Below are positions 11,904-20,130 of a stretch of DNA of 64,000 nt, in pieces. Location of the stretch: the NCBI RefSeq assembly GCF_902459685.1, contig NZ_CABPSF010000005.1:124001-188000 (forward strand), read 5' to 3'. The DNA is from Pandoraea iniqua. GTDB taxonomy: Bacteria; Pseudomonadota; Gammaproteobacteria; Burkholderiales; Burkholderiaceae. Within the stretch, counting starts at the first letter, position 1. Each line of letters begins with the position of its first letter. The notes beneath the pieces are model-generated. The model was given only the letters and a program-made list of their open reading frames with translations, ran no database searches and was not told the DNA's origin. The translations under genes and the position numbers were made by a program.

Positions 11904-12779
11904 ATGACATCCCCCGTCGCCCTGATCGCCGAAGACGAACCGTTACTCGCCGATGCCCTGCGCGCCATGCTCGCGCAGGCGTGGCCCGATCTGCACGTGT
12001 TGCCGGTGGCGCCTGACGGCACGTCGGCAATTGCGGCCATCGCGCAGGAACAGCCGGACGTGGTGTTCCTCGACATTGCGATGCCCGGCGCGACCGGGCT
12101 CGATGTGGCGCGTGCCTGTGCCCGCCTGACGCGCGCGCCGCAGATCGTGTTCGTCACGGCGTTCGACCGGTTCGCCCTCGACGCTTTCGATGCGGCGGCC
12201 ATCGACTATCTGCTCAAACCCGTGGAACCCGATCGCCTCGCGCGCACTGTCGCACGCTTACGTGAACGGCTGGCTGCGCCGAAACACGACACGCTCTCGC
12301 AACTGCTCGCCACGTTACGCACGCATCTGGAAGACGAGGCGGAACAGGGCGGCGCGGTGAATGGGGCGAACGGAGCGAATGGGGCGAACGGAACGAATGG
12401 CACGAATGGCTCGAATGGCTCGAAAGCCGCGGCGTCACCTCCCGCGACGGGCGAGTATCTGCGCTTCGTGCGGGCGTCCGTGGGTGACGAGATCCGTATC
12501 GTGCCGGTGGAAGAAGTGTGCTTCTTCGAGGCTGCCGATAAGTACGTGGTGGTCGCGACGGTCGACGGCGATCTGCTGATTCGCACGAGTCTGCGCGAGT
12601 TATTGCCGCAACTCGATCCGTCCCGCTTCTGGCAGGTGCATCGCAGCACCGTGGTCAACGTGGCCGAAGTGGTGAGCGCGCAGCACACGCCGCTTGGACG
12701 CCTGACGCTCAAGCTCAAGCGCCGCAAAGACCGCGTCGCCGTCAGTCGTCAGTACGCGCACTTGTTCCGGCAGATGTAG
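11904..12779 (+). CDS. LytTR-family response regulator
   Basis: 291 aa. Receiver domain 1-120 with acidic pocket Glu10-Asp11, phosphoacceptor Asp57 (VVFLDIAMPG) and Lys in DYLLKPVEPDRL. A LytTR DNA-binding domain covers about 190-285 (EEVCFFEAADKYVVV, RFWQVHRSTVVN). The start ATG has a GAGTGGAG site just upstream. The linker holds seven Asn-Gly-X repeats from a 9-bp tandem array. The last 38 bases overlap the convergent AraC gene. It should bind direct-repeat LytTR sites; targets are not evident here. Confidence 0.92.
   Translation: MTSPVALIAEDEPLLADALRAMLAQAWPDLHVLPVAPDGTSAIAAIAQEQPDVVFLDIAMPGATGLDVARACARLTRAPQIVFVTAFDRFALDAFDAAAIDYLLKPVEPDRLARTVARLRERLAAPKHDTLSQLLATLRTHLEDEAEQGGAVNGANGANGANGTNGTNGSNGSKAAASPPATGEYLRFVRASVGDEIRIVPVEEVCFFEAADKYVVVATVDGDLLIRTSLRELLPQLDPSRFWQVHRSTVVNVAEVVSAQHTPLGRLTLKLKRRKDRVAVSRQYAHLFRQM
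12360..12422 (+). repeat. 9-bp tandem repeat encoding (Asn-Gly-Ala/Thr/Ser)7 linker
   Basis: Seven in-frame 9-bp units, AAT/AAC-GGN-NCG, code for NGA x3, NGT x2 and NGS x2 between the receiver and LytTR domains. Gain or loss of units would keep the frame and change only linker length. Confidence 0.95.
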
Positions 12780-13719
12780 CCTCCGGGGCGGTGGCGAAGA
12801 ACTCGCTCGGCGTGCGCCCGAACGTGCGCTTGAACATCGCCGAGAACGCGCTCTGACTGCGATAGCCCAACTCACGAGCGATGCGAGCGAGCGGGTAGCC
12901 CTTCGAGGCCAGCGGAATGGCCTGCGCGAGGATCACCTGCTGTCGCCACTGCACGAAACTCATATTCAGCTCCTGCCGGAACAGCCGTCCGATCGTGCGC
13001 GGGCTCGCGCCTGCGTAGCGCGCCCATTGGTCGAGCGTCCACGCACGGGCGGGGTCGGCCAGCATGGCGTTGCACAACGTCAGCAGGCGTTTATCGCGGG
13101 GCAGGGGCACTTCCAGCGGCAGCGGCGACGCGCGCCGCAGTTCATCCAGAATCAGGCCGCCGAGCAGCTGTTCGCGAGGCGCATCCAGTTCGTCTTCCGG
13201 CACGTCGATCGCGGCGATCAACTCGCGCAGCAGCGGCGAGACTTCCACCACCCGGCAATGATCGAGCCCGGACGGGATGAAGTCGCGATGCACGTAGAGC
13301 GTACGCAGATAGGACGGTTCGTTGACTTGCAGACTGTGCTCGACGTCGGGCGGAATCCAGATCGCGCGCGAGGGCGGCACAATCCACGCGGCATCGGATA
13401 CCGCAATCTGGATCACCCCGCGCGGCGTGTAGGCCACTTGCGCCCATGCATGACGATGATCGGGCACGCGAATCGTGTCGAGGATCGGCCGTGCGCGCAA
13501 CCGCACCGGACGCTCAGGCGTCGGGGAGAACTCCGGAGGGACGACGTGCTTTGCCGGGGGCGTGGGCGCCGCTGGTTCGACAGGGATATCGGCACCTTCC
13601 GCCGGTGTTGCGCTCGCGCTTGCCGCCGCATGGCCGGCGGCGGCGGTCGTTGACGACGCAGCATCGGGCGGGGCAGGCAGATCGGAAAGTCCGGACGGGA
13701 AGCGCAAGGAGCTAGGCAT
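12742..13719 (-). CDS. AraC-family transcriptional regulator
   Basis: 325 aa. A Pro/Ala-rich N-terminal extension (1-75) precedes a cupin-type sensor domain ([31 protein letters not shown]) and a C-terminal double helix-turn-helix (about 225-310; [17 protein letters not shown] and [32 protein letters not shown]). This architecture matches HTH_18 regulators with an AraC_binding-like cupin that control small transport or catabolic operons. The 3' end overlaps the response-regulator gene by 38 bp tail to tail. The nearest divergent gene is rraA-like, 266 bp away, a possible target. Confidence 0.9.
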   Translation of the reverse strand: MPSSLRFPSGLSDLPAPPDAASSTTAAAGHAAASASATPAEGADIPVEPAAPTPPAKHVVPPEFSPTPERPVRLRARPILDTIRVPDHRHAWAQVAYTPRGVIQIAVSDAAWIVPPSRAIWIPPDVEHSLQVNEPSYLRTLYVHRDFIPSGLDHCRVVEVSPLLRELIAAIDVPEDELDAPREQLLGGLILDELRRASPLPLEVPLPRDKRLLTLCNAMLADPARAWTLDQWARYAGASPRTIGRLFRQELNMSFVQWRQQVILAQAIPLASKGYPLARIARELGYRSQSAFSAMFKRTFGRTPSEFFATAPEATSAGTSARTDD

Positions 13720-13940
13720 GGCGTAAGCGCGACAATTCGTGTCCCATAAGTGTAATTCAGCCGCGTCCGCGTGTCGGCTGGCGCGATGTCGAGGTTAACC
13801 ACGAGTGCGCAGCGCGTGTGGACTCGACGCATTGGCTTTCCAGCCGGGCGAGGCGCTATGATCGATGTCGGCGTGTGGCGCAGCCTGCGGCCTCAGCCCT
13901 CCAGATGCATGACGCGGCGCTTGATCCCGCCGCATCAACA

Positions 13941-13970
13941 AGCCAATTCAAGCCAATTCAAGCCAATTCG
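13941..13970. repeat. Three tandem 10-bp repeats upstream of the RraA-like gene
   Basis: AGCCAATTCA is repeated three times head to tail (the last copy ends in G), 16 bp before the RraA-like start. The period equals about one helical turn. It may be a slippage product or a phased binding array in the leader. Confidence 0.9.
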
Positions 13971-13985
13971 AATCGGAACCTTGCC

Positions 13986-14480
13986 ATGAAATTCGCCACC
14001 TGTGATTTGTGTGATGCCCATGAAGACGCGCTGGCAGACGGCCGCCTGCGTGTGTTGCAACCCGGCTTCCTGTTACTCGGACAGGCCCGTCGCTTTGCCG
14101 GTCCGGCGGCGACGCTCAAGGTGTTTGAAGACAACTCGCGGGTACGTTCCGCGTTGGAGACACCGGGCGACGGCCGGGTACTGGTCGTGGATGGCGGCGG
14201 GTCGGTGCGCTGTGCGCTCGTGGGCGGCAACCTTGCGCAACTCGGCGAGAAGAACGGCTGGGCGGGCATCGTGGTGAATGGCGCGGTGCGCGACACCGAG
14301 GAGCTGGAAGTGTGCGAGATCGGCATTCGGGCGCTCGCTACGAACCCGCGCAAGAGCGTGAAGCTCGGCGCGGGGCAGACCGATCTGATTGTGGATATCG
14401 CCGGGGAGCTGGTGCGTCCGGGCGAATGGATCTACAGCGACATCGACGGCATTCTCGTCTCGACGGAGCCGTTGGTATGA
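13986..14480 (+). CDS. RraA-family protein (RNase E inhibitor-like / HMG aldolase fold)
   Basis: 164 aa from the ATG at 13986 ([16 protein letters not shown]). The frame is open further upstream but lacks a better start. Motifs of the RraA fold are visible: [37 protein letters not shown] and the downstream [13 protein letters not shown] segment. In E. coli RraA binds RNase E and slows mRNA decay, but many relatives are divalent-metal 4-hydroxy-4-methyl-2-oxoglutarate/oxaloacetate aldolases carrying the same GxxxR/D motif. The sequence alone does not decide which. Its TGA overlaps the next ATG, coupling the two genes. Confidence 0.85.
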   Translation: MKFATCDLCDAHEDALADGRLRVLQPGFLLLGQARRFAGPAATLKVFEDNSRVRSALETPGDGRVLVVDGGGSVRCALVGGNLAQLGEKNGWAGIVVNGAVRDTEELEVCEIGIRALATNPRKSVKLGAGQTDLIVDIAGELVRPGEWIYSDIDGILVSTEPLV

Positions 14481-14956
14481 CGGACCAAGTCATCAGCGCG
14501 GCAACCGGCGCAGCGGCTGGCAACGGGGAAGACGCGGTGATTCACGTCTTCGTCTACGGCACGCTGCGCGCGGGCGAGATCAACGACATGATGCGTGCGG
14601 CGGAGCGTCACCAGTTGCCTGCGCCGGCCTATGTGGGCACGTCGACCTTGGGCGGGCGGCTGTACGACTTCGGCCGTTACCCGGGCATGGTGTTGTCGAC
14701 GCAAGCCAACGAGCGCACGGTCGGCGACATCTATCGCATTCCGGCGGCGCTGGTTGCCGTGCTCGACGAAATCGAAGCCGTCTATCCGGGCGAAGCGGGG
14801 TTGTTCGTGCGGGAATTGCACGACGTGGCCCACGACGGGGCCACGTACTCGTGCATCGTCTATCCCGTGACCGAAGCAGCCGTGGCCGGTCTGCCGCACA
14901 TCGCCAGCGGCGATTGGGTCGACTACCGGAAGACGCGGGAAGTCAGCGCGGTATGA
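14477..14956 (+). CDS. Gamma-glutamylcyclotransferase-like (AIG2/GGCT fold) protein
   Basis: 159 aa starting at the ATG of the ATGA overlap with the RraA-like gene. [17 protein letters not shown] is the YGTLxxG substrate loop of the AIG2/BtrG/GGCT family. [19 protein letters not shown] carries the conserved acidic region, and WVDYRK closes the fold. Family members release 5-oxoproline from gamma-glutamyl amines or peptides; the substrate here is unknown. Confidence 0.85.
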   Translation: MTDQVISAATGAAAGNGEDAVIHVFVYGTLRAGEINDMMRAAERHQLPAPAYVGTSTLGGRLYDFGRYPGMVLSTQANERTVGDIYRIPAALVAVLDEIEAVYPGEAGLFVRELHDVAHDGATYSCIVYPVTEAAVAGLPHIASGDWVDYRKTREVSAV

Positions 14957-14962
14957 CGTGAT

Positions 14963-15002
14963 GCGTCACGAAGCGTAACGATGCATAACGACGCCTAACG
15001 AT
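14963..15002. repeat. Four degenerate 10-bp tandem repeats after the GGCT gene
   Basis: Units GCGTCACGAA, GCGTAACGAT, GCATAACGAC and GCCTAACGAT follow each other without gap, with TAACGA repeating every 10 bp. Confidence 0.8.
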
Positions 15003-15003
15003 T

Positions 15004-15046
15004 CGTTTGGAGGACGAGGCGGTTCACTCGCTGCGCCCTCCAAACG
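15004..15046. other. 10-bp perfect inverted repeat at the 3' end of yhhQ
   Basis: CGTTTGGAGG (15004-15013) and CCTCCAAACG (15037-15046) form a long-loop hairpin between the convergent GGCT and yhhQ genes. No T-run follows on either strand, so it is at best a Rho-type or processing signal. Confidence 0.5.
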
Positions 15047-15779
15047 CAAACGGATTGAGCGACGTGCCGACATCGTAGTGATCGATCCCATCCAATCGCT
15101 TGAGCAGCCGGGCGAGTCCGACGGTGAGCGGCAGCACCAGCCACTGCAACGTGCACTTGAAGACGAACTCGAGCCCGATCATGCGCGCCATCGCATCGGC
15201 ATCGAGCACATAGGCAAACGCGATCACGACAAAGACGAGCGTATCGAGCAGGGCTGCCAATGCGCTGCCCGCCATGATGCGCAAGCCTGCCCAGCGGCCG
15301 TGCATGGCCACCTTCATGCGCGCGAGGGTCGCGGCGTTGGCGAATTCCCCGACAAAGCACGCCGACACCGACGCCACGAACATATGCGTGATGGCCTCGA
15401 ACCAATGACGCTGTACGTCATCGGTGAAGCCGGTTTGTGCGGCCCATTCCGGCTGCGTGGGTAGCAACGCCATCAGCCAGAGAAAGCCGATGAGGATGAG
15501 GTTGGCGGCGAGCCCGCTCCAGATGACGACACGGCTGATGCGATAGCCGTACACCTCGGTCAGCACCGACGCGAACAGATAGGCGAACGGAAAGCTGATG
15601 ATCGCTGCCGAGAACGTCAGCCGCAGCGGCTCACCGGAGAACGGCCACGGCAGCACGACCTCGCAGACGCGCGCGCCCAGCGCATTCGATATCAACAGAA
15701 AACTCACGAAAGCAATGGCAAGGCAGATCACGGCCGGGGTGATGCGTGTGGCTTGCTTAGGGTGGGTGGCGGGCGGCAT
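15024..15779 (-). CDS. yhhQ: Queuosine precursor transporter (YhhQ/VUT family)
   Basis: 251-aa inner-membrane protein with about six hydrophobic helices. It shows the family signatures LISNALGARVCEV, SFPFAYLFASVLTEVYGY and GEFANAATLARMKVAMHGRWAGLRIM. E. coli YhhQ imports the queuosine precursors preQ0/preQ1 for tRNA modification. A GGAGG site lies just upstream of the ATG. I looked for a preQ1 riboswitch in the 180-bp leader and saw no convincing aptamer. Confidence 0.88.
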   Translation of the reverse strand: MPPATHPKQATRITPAVICLAIAFVSFLLISNALGARVCEVVLPWPFSGEPLRLTFSAAIISFPFAYLFASVLTEVYGYRISRVVIWSGLAANLILIGFLWLMALLPTQPEWAAQTGFTDDVQRHWFEAITHMFVASVSACFVGEFANAATLARMKVAMHGRWAGLRIMAGSALAALLDTLVFVVIAFAYVLDADAMARMIGLEFVFKCTLQWLVLPLTVGLARLLKRLDGIDHYDVGTSLNPFAFGGRSE

Positions 15780-15963
15780 TTGATAGGTTTCCTCCGAAAG
15801 TTTGACCGTCGAACTTAACGCGCGTGTCCGGTGCGTTCAATGCGTCGAATCTGAAATGTGCCGATGCCGCCATGTCCGATTATGACCAGCGCAACGCGGG
15901 CGGTTGTGGGAGCATGCACGCATTCCGGTAGACATATGCGGCCTTTGTGCCGTCTCCCACACC

Positions 15964-16875
15964 ATGCGATCGTCCGACATTGCCCGTTTGCTAACGCTCT
16001 CCGCCATCTGGGGCGCGAGTTTCCTTTTCATGCGGATCATCGTGCCCGCGCTGGGGCCGCTGCCGACGGCCTTTTTCCGCGTCGCGCTCGGCGCGTTGGG
16101 GCTGGCCGTCATCCTGCTCGTGCTGCGCGTCCGTTGGCAGTTCAAAGGGTTGCTGGGCGCGTCGATGGTACTCGGCGTGATCAACTCCGGCATTCCCTTC
16201 GTCATGTACTGTCTGGCCGCGCGCGTGCTGCCGGCCGGCTACTCGTCCATCCTCAACGCCACCACGCCGCTCATGGGCGTGCTGATCGGCGTGGTGTTCT
16301 TCCGTGAGCGCCTGACCGGTGCCAAGGGGCTCGGCGTGTTGCTGGGCCTGATCGGTGTGGCCGTGCTGACCCGTACCGGCCCCGTGGCGATGTCCGGGCC
16401 CGTGGTCATGGGGGCGCTCGCGTGCCTCGTGGCGACGTCGTGCTACGGACTCGCGGGGTATCTCACCAAGCGCTGGATCAGCGACCGCGGCGGTCTCGAC
16501 GCCAAGCTCGTGGCGTTCGGCAGCCAACTGGGGGCCGCGATCGTACTGCTGCCGTTCTTCGCTTACGTGTCGGCCACCACCGGCATGCCGGGGCCTGCCA
16601 CGGGCGGCGTCTGGGCGGCCATGGCGGCGCTCGGTTTCGTATGCAGCGCGCTGGCCTATATGTTGTTCTTCCGTCTGATCGCCGATCTCGGCCCGCTGCG
16701 CTCGCTCACCGTCACGTTCCTCATTCCGCCATTCGGCGTGCTGTGGGGCGCCCTGTTCCTGAACGAAGCGGTCACCTTCGCCCACCTCGTCGGCGGCTGC
16801 TTCATCGCACTGGCCGTGTGGCTCGTGTGCAAGCCGCCGAAGGTCGCTCCGGTCGCGAGCCGCGCCGCCTCCTGA
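15964..16875 (+). CDS. EamA/DMT-family drug or metabolite exporter
   Basis: 303 aa from ATG 15964 (MRSSDIARLLTLSAIWGASFLFMRI); the upstream TTG start at 15904 is less likely. Ten hydrophobic segments in two EamA repeats are visible, with the typical WGASFLFMR in the first helix and ALAYMLFFRLIADLGPLRSLTVTFLIPPFGVLWG in the second repeat. Family members export amino acids, metabolites or drugs; the substrate cannot be read from sequence. A strong terminator follows. Confidence 0.88.
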   Translation: MRSSDIARLLTLSAIWGASFLFMRIIVPALGPLPTAFFRVALGALGLAVILLVLRVRWQFKGLLGASMVLGVINSGIPFVMYCLAARVLPAGYSSILNATTPLMGVLIGVVFFRERLTGAKGLGVLLGLIGVAVLTRTGPVAMSGPVVMGALACLVATSCYGLAGYLTKRWISDRGGLDAKLVAFGSQLGAAIVLLPFFAYVSATTGMPGPATGGVWAAMAALGFVCSALAYMLFFRLIADLGPLRSLTVTFLIPPFGVLWGALFLNEAVTFAHLVGGCFIALAVWLVCKPPKVAPVASRAAS

Positions 16876-16897
16876 CGCAGTACGTGATGGAAGTGAG

Positions 16898-16929
16898 AAG
16901 GCCGGTAACTTGCGTTACCGGCCTTTTTT
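16898..16929 (+). terminator. Intrinsic terminator of the EamA gene
   Basis: 12-bp perfect stem AAGGCCGGTAAC/GTTACCGGCCTT with a TTGC loop and a T-run. Confidence 0.93.
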
Positions 16930-17243
16930 CATGATGTGGAATGGGGTTGCGGTGCGTAAAAATTTGCGCTGCTTGGCACAACATCGTGATTTCAGGAAGG
17001 GAAACATCGTTTCGCATCATGGAAATATTTTGCTATATATTTGATTTTAATAAATAAAAAATATGCACTAAGCACGATATTCGTTCTGTTGCGATGCGTG
17101 AAGAATCCCTAAACTCTTATACAAGACCTGCCGATTCGGAGACACAAAAAGCGGTCAACTGCCAAGGGCAGCGACCAAACGGAATCAGGGCAGCAAAGAG
17201 ATACCCCTCTTTTATTTGTATCGAGAAACCAGGAGAGATCACC
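16930..17243. promoter_or_regulatory. AT-rich leader/promoter region of aceA
   Basis: Around 17010-17070 the sequence is strikingly AT-rich for this genome, with runs such as ATATATTTGATTTTAATAAA, and probably contains the aceA promoter plus an UP-like or regulator-binding element. About 170 bp of untranslated leader would follow, ending in an AGGAGAG ribosome-binding site at 17231-17237. I cannot fix a single -35/-10 pair. Confidence 0.55.
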
Positions 17244-18566
17244 ATGACGACGCGTCAAGAACAAGTGAAGCAACTCGAGCAGGACTGGGCGAACAATCCG
17301 CGCTGGGCAGGCATCAAGCGTGGGTACTCGGCGGAAGACGTCGTGCGTCTGCGTGGTTCGATCCAGCCGGAACAAACGTTGGCCCGTCGCGGTGCCGAGC
17401 GTCTGTGGAACCAGATCAACGAGCAGCCGTTCGTCAATGCGCTCGGCGCGCTGACGGGCAATCAGGCCATGCAGCAGGTCAAGGCCGGCCTTCAGGCGAT
17501 CTACCTGTCGGGCTGGCAAGTCGCCGGCGACGCCAACCTCGCCGGTGAAATGTATCCCGACCAGTCGCTGTACCCGGCCAACTCGGTGCCGCAGGTCGTG
17601 CGCCGCATCAACAACACGTTCACGCGTGCCGACCAGATTCAATGGTCGGAAGGCAAGAACCCGGGCGACGAAGGCTACATCGACTACTTCGCCCCGATCG
17701 TGGCCGATGCCGAAGCCGGTTTCGGCGGCGTGCTCAACGCGTTCGAACTGATGAAGGCCATGGTCGAAGCCGGTGCGGCCGGCGTTCACTTCGAAGATCA
17801 GCTCGCCTCGGTCAAGAAGTGCGGCCACATGGGCGGCAAGGTACTCGTGCCGACGCGTGAAGCCGTTGCCAAGCTGGTGGCGGCGCGTCTGGCGGCCGAC
17901 GTTCTGGGCGTGCCGACGGTGCTCATCGCCCGTACCGATGCCGAAGCGGCCGACCTGATCACCGCCGACGTCGATCCGATCGATCAACCGTTCTGCACGG
18001 GTGAGCGCACGGTCGAAGGCTTCTACCGCACGCGTAACGGTCTGGATCAGGCCATCTCGCGCGGTCTGGCGTATGCCCCGTACGTCGATCTGGTGTGGTG
18101 TGAAACCGGCAAGCCGGATCTCGAATTCGCTAAGCAGTTCGCCGAAGGCATTCACAAGCACTTCCCGGGCAAGATGCTTTCGTACAACTGCTCGCCGTCG
18201 TTCAACTGGAAGAAGAACCTCGACGACGCGACCATCGCCAAGTTCCAGAAGGAACTCGGTGCCATGGGTTACAAGTTCCAGTTCATCACGCTGGCCGGCT
18301 TCCACAGCCTGAACTACTCGATGTTCAATCTGGCCCACGGCTACGCCCGCCGTCAGATGAGCGCCTTCGTCGAGTTGCAGGAAGCCGAATTCGCCGCCGC
18401 CGACAAGGGCTTTACGGCGGTGAAGCACCAGCGTGAAGTGGGTACGGGCTACTTCGACGCCGTCACGCAGACCATCGAGCGTGACGCATCGACCACGGCC
18501 CTGAAGGGTTCGACGGAGGACGAACAGTTCTTCGACGAAAAGAAGGCGCAGGTCAAGGCAGCCTGA
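17244..18566 (+). CDS. aceA: Isocitrate lyase
   Basis: Cleaves isocitrate to glyoxylate and succinate, the first step of the glyoxylate bypass. The protein is 440 aa from ATG 17244, which has an AGGAGAG site. An open frame runs 50 codons upstream but its start has no support. The catalytic motif KKCGHMGGK with Cys193 is intact, as are [14 protein letters not shown], the [11 protein letters not shown] segment and SPSFNWKK. The partner malate synthase (aceB) lies about 10 kb downstream on the same strand with accessory genes between them. A clear terminator follows. Confidence 0.97.
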   Translation: MTTRQEQVKQLEQDWANNPRWAGIKRGYSAEDVVRLRGSIQPEQTLARRGAERLWNQINEQPFVNALGALTGNQAMQQVKAGLQAIYLSGWQVAGDANLAGEMYPDQSLYPANSVPQVVRRINNTFTRADQIQWSEGKNPGDEGYIDYFAPIVADAEAGFGGVLNAFELMKAMVEAGAAGVHFEDQLASVKKCGHMGGKVLVPTREAVAKLVAARLAADVLGVPTVLIARTDAEAADLITADVDPIDQPFCTGERTVEGFYRTRNGLDQAISRGLAYAPYVDLVWCETGKPDLEFAKQFAEGIHKHFPGKMLSYNCSPSFNWKKNLDDATIAKFQKELGAMGYKFQFITLAGFHSLNYSMFNLAHGYARRQMSAFVELQEAEFAAADKGFTAVKHQREVGTGYFDAVTQTIERDASTTALKGSTEDEQFFDEKKAQVKAA

Positions 18567-18739
18567 TCAGGCTGAGGGAGGGCGCAGCGGCGCCCGCCCA
18601 TGGTGATGCGTCGTGGGGGCACATCATCGTGAGTGGACTGCCGCCGCGCTTCGACCGCGCATCCCGGTCTATCCGGCCGGGGCGGCCCTGACGGCGTGTC
18701 CCGTCGTCGTCAGGGTTGCAGTGCACGCCGGACGAGAAG

Positions 18740-18775
18740 AGGCCCGTGAGCTTATCCCGCTCACGGGCCTTTTTT
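18740..18775 (+). terminator. Intrinsic terminator downstream of aceA
   Basis: 12-bp perfect stem AGGCCCGTGAGC/GCTCACGGGCCT, loop of 7 nt, followed by a T-run. Confidence 0.92.
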
Positions 18776-18835
18776 CATGGGGACGACGTCGATTCTTTGC
18801 TAAATTGCGCAGACACCTACGCAAACTGAGGCAGC

Positions 18836-20080
18836 ATGTTCCCGACGTCTTCCCGGCAGAATTCCCCGGACAGTTCCACGAACCATTCCACGAGCCATTC
18901 CACGCACAGTTCTCCGCGAAGTGCCCGGCGAATCGCCATCGTCGGCGCCGGCCCTGCGGGACTGGTCGCCGCCCGCATTCTGCAATTGCGCGGGTTCCAT
19001 CCCGTCGTATTCGAAGCCGAGGCATCGACGTCTGCCCGCGACCAAGGGGGCACGCTCGACCTGCATGTCGACACCGGGCAAAAAGCCCTCGAACTTGCCG
19101 GGCTGCACGCCACGTTCGTGCAGCACGCGCGCTATGACGATCAGGGCACCCGCATGCTCGACTATGCGAGCGCGAAGCCTTTGTTCGAAGATGCGCCGCC
19201 GTCGGGCACCGGGGATCGTCCGGAAATCGACCGGCGTGCGTTGCGCGACCTGCTGCTGGCATCGCTGCTGCCGGAGACCGTTCGATGGGGACACAAACTG
19301 GTTGCCGTCGAAGCGGTCGCGCCGGCCGGCACGGACGAGGGTAAAAATTCCGCCGGTCAGCACGTGCTGCGCTTTGCCAACGGTGCTGAAGAAACCTTCG
19401 ATCTGGTCATCGGGGCGGATGGCGCATGGTCGAAGATTCGCGCGAAGCTCTCGGACGTGGCGCCGGTCTACACCGGCGTGACGTTCGTCGAATGCTGGCT
19501 CGATGAGGTCGATGCGCAGCATCCCGAGATCGCGGCGCTGGTGGGGCGCGGCACGATGTTCTCGCTGCACGACAACATGGGGCTGATTGCCCAACGTAAC
19601 GGGGGTGGTCATGTGCGGGTGTACGCCGCGTTCCGCCGCCCGGAAAACTGGGCCGACGCGCTCGGCGTGGACACACAAGACCCCACACAAATGCGCGCCG
19701 CGTTGCTGCAATGCTTCGCGGGCTGGTCGCCGCAACTACTGGCACTGATTTCGTCTTGTCTCGATGTCATCGTGACAAGGCCGATTTACACGCTGCCCGG
19801 CGACTTTGGCTGGGCGCCGGTGGCGGGGTTGACGTTGCTCGGCGATGCCGCGCATTTGCTGCCACCGGTCGGTTTCGGCGTCAATCTGGCGATGCTGGAT
19901 GCGGCCGAACTCGCCATGGCACTCACGCCGGATGGCGACTGGACCGTACAAGTGGCACAAGCGGCAGCCGCCATGAAGCACCGGGCAAACGAGGCGGCGC
20001 CAGAGGGTTTTGCGACCTTCGAGGCCATGTTCTCGAAGGACTCGGCCGAGACCTTCCTGCAAATCATGCAGTCGCACTGA
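18836..20080 (+). CDS. TetX-like FAD-dependent monooxygenase
   Basis: 414 aa, class A flavin monooxygenase. The dinucleotide fold GAGPAGL is at 37-43, the GGTLDLHVDTGQKALELAGL block (71-90) resembles TetX tetracycline monooxygenases, and the second FAD motif GDAAHLLPPVGFGVN spans 336-350. TetX has an AGQGVN version of that last motif; here it is VGFGVN. Family members hydroxylate tetracyclines, aromatic acids or other aromatics using NADPH and O2; the substrate is unknown. The N-terminus is a Ser/Thr/Asn/His-rich extension (3-28) encoded partly by a 12-bp repeat. It stands alone between the aceA terminator and the convergent redox cluster. Confidence 0.82.
   Translation: MFPTSSRQNSPDSSTNHSTSHSTHSSPRSARRIAIVGAGPAGLVAARILQLRGFHPVVFEAEASTSARDQGGTLDLHVDTGQKALELAGLHATFVQHARYDDQGTRMLDYASAKPLFEDAPPSGTGDRPEIDRRALRDLLLASLLPETVRWGHKLVAVEAVAPAGTDEGKNSAGQHVLRFANGAEETFDLVIGADGAWSKIRAKLSDVAPVYTGVTFVECWLDEVDAQHPEIAALVGRGTMFSLHDNMGLIAQRNGGGHVRVYAAFRRPENWADALGVDTQDPTQMRAALLQCFAGWSPQLLALISSCLDVIVTRPIYTLPGDFGWAPVAGLTLLGDAAHLLPPVGFGVNLAMLDAAELAMALTPDGDWTVQVAQAAAAMKHRANEAAPEGFATFEAMFSKDSAETFLQIMQSH
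18874..18909 (+). repeat. Three 12-bp repeats in the N-terminal extension of the TetX-like gene
   Basis: TTCCACGAACCA, TTCCACGAGCCA and TTCCACGCACAG follow one another and encode the STNHSTSHSTHS stretch. Confidence 0.85.
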
Positions 20081-20130
20081 AGCGAGCCATCCGAGCAAGG
20101 GCATCCGAATGGCGTCGCACCTCGTTCGCC

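Noticed and set aside
15780-15963. Possible preQ1 riboswitch upstream of yhhQ
   Set aside because: The leader has a good ribosome-binding site but no A-rich tail or stem-loop pattern that fits a known preQ1 class.
18580-18595. GGGCGC/GCGCCC hairpin directly after aceA
   Set aside because: Only 6 bp and no T-run; the real terminator lies at 18740-18775.
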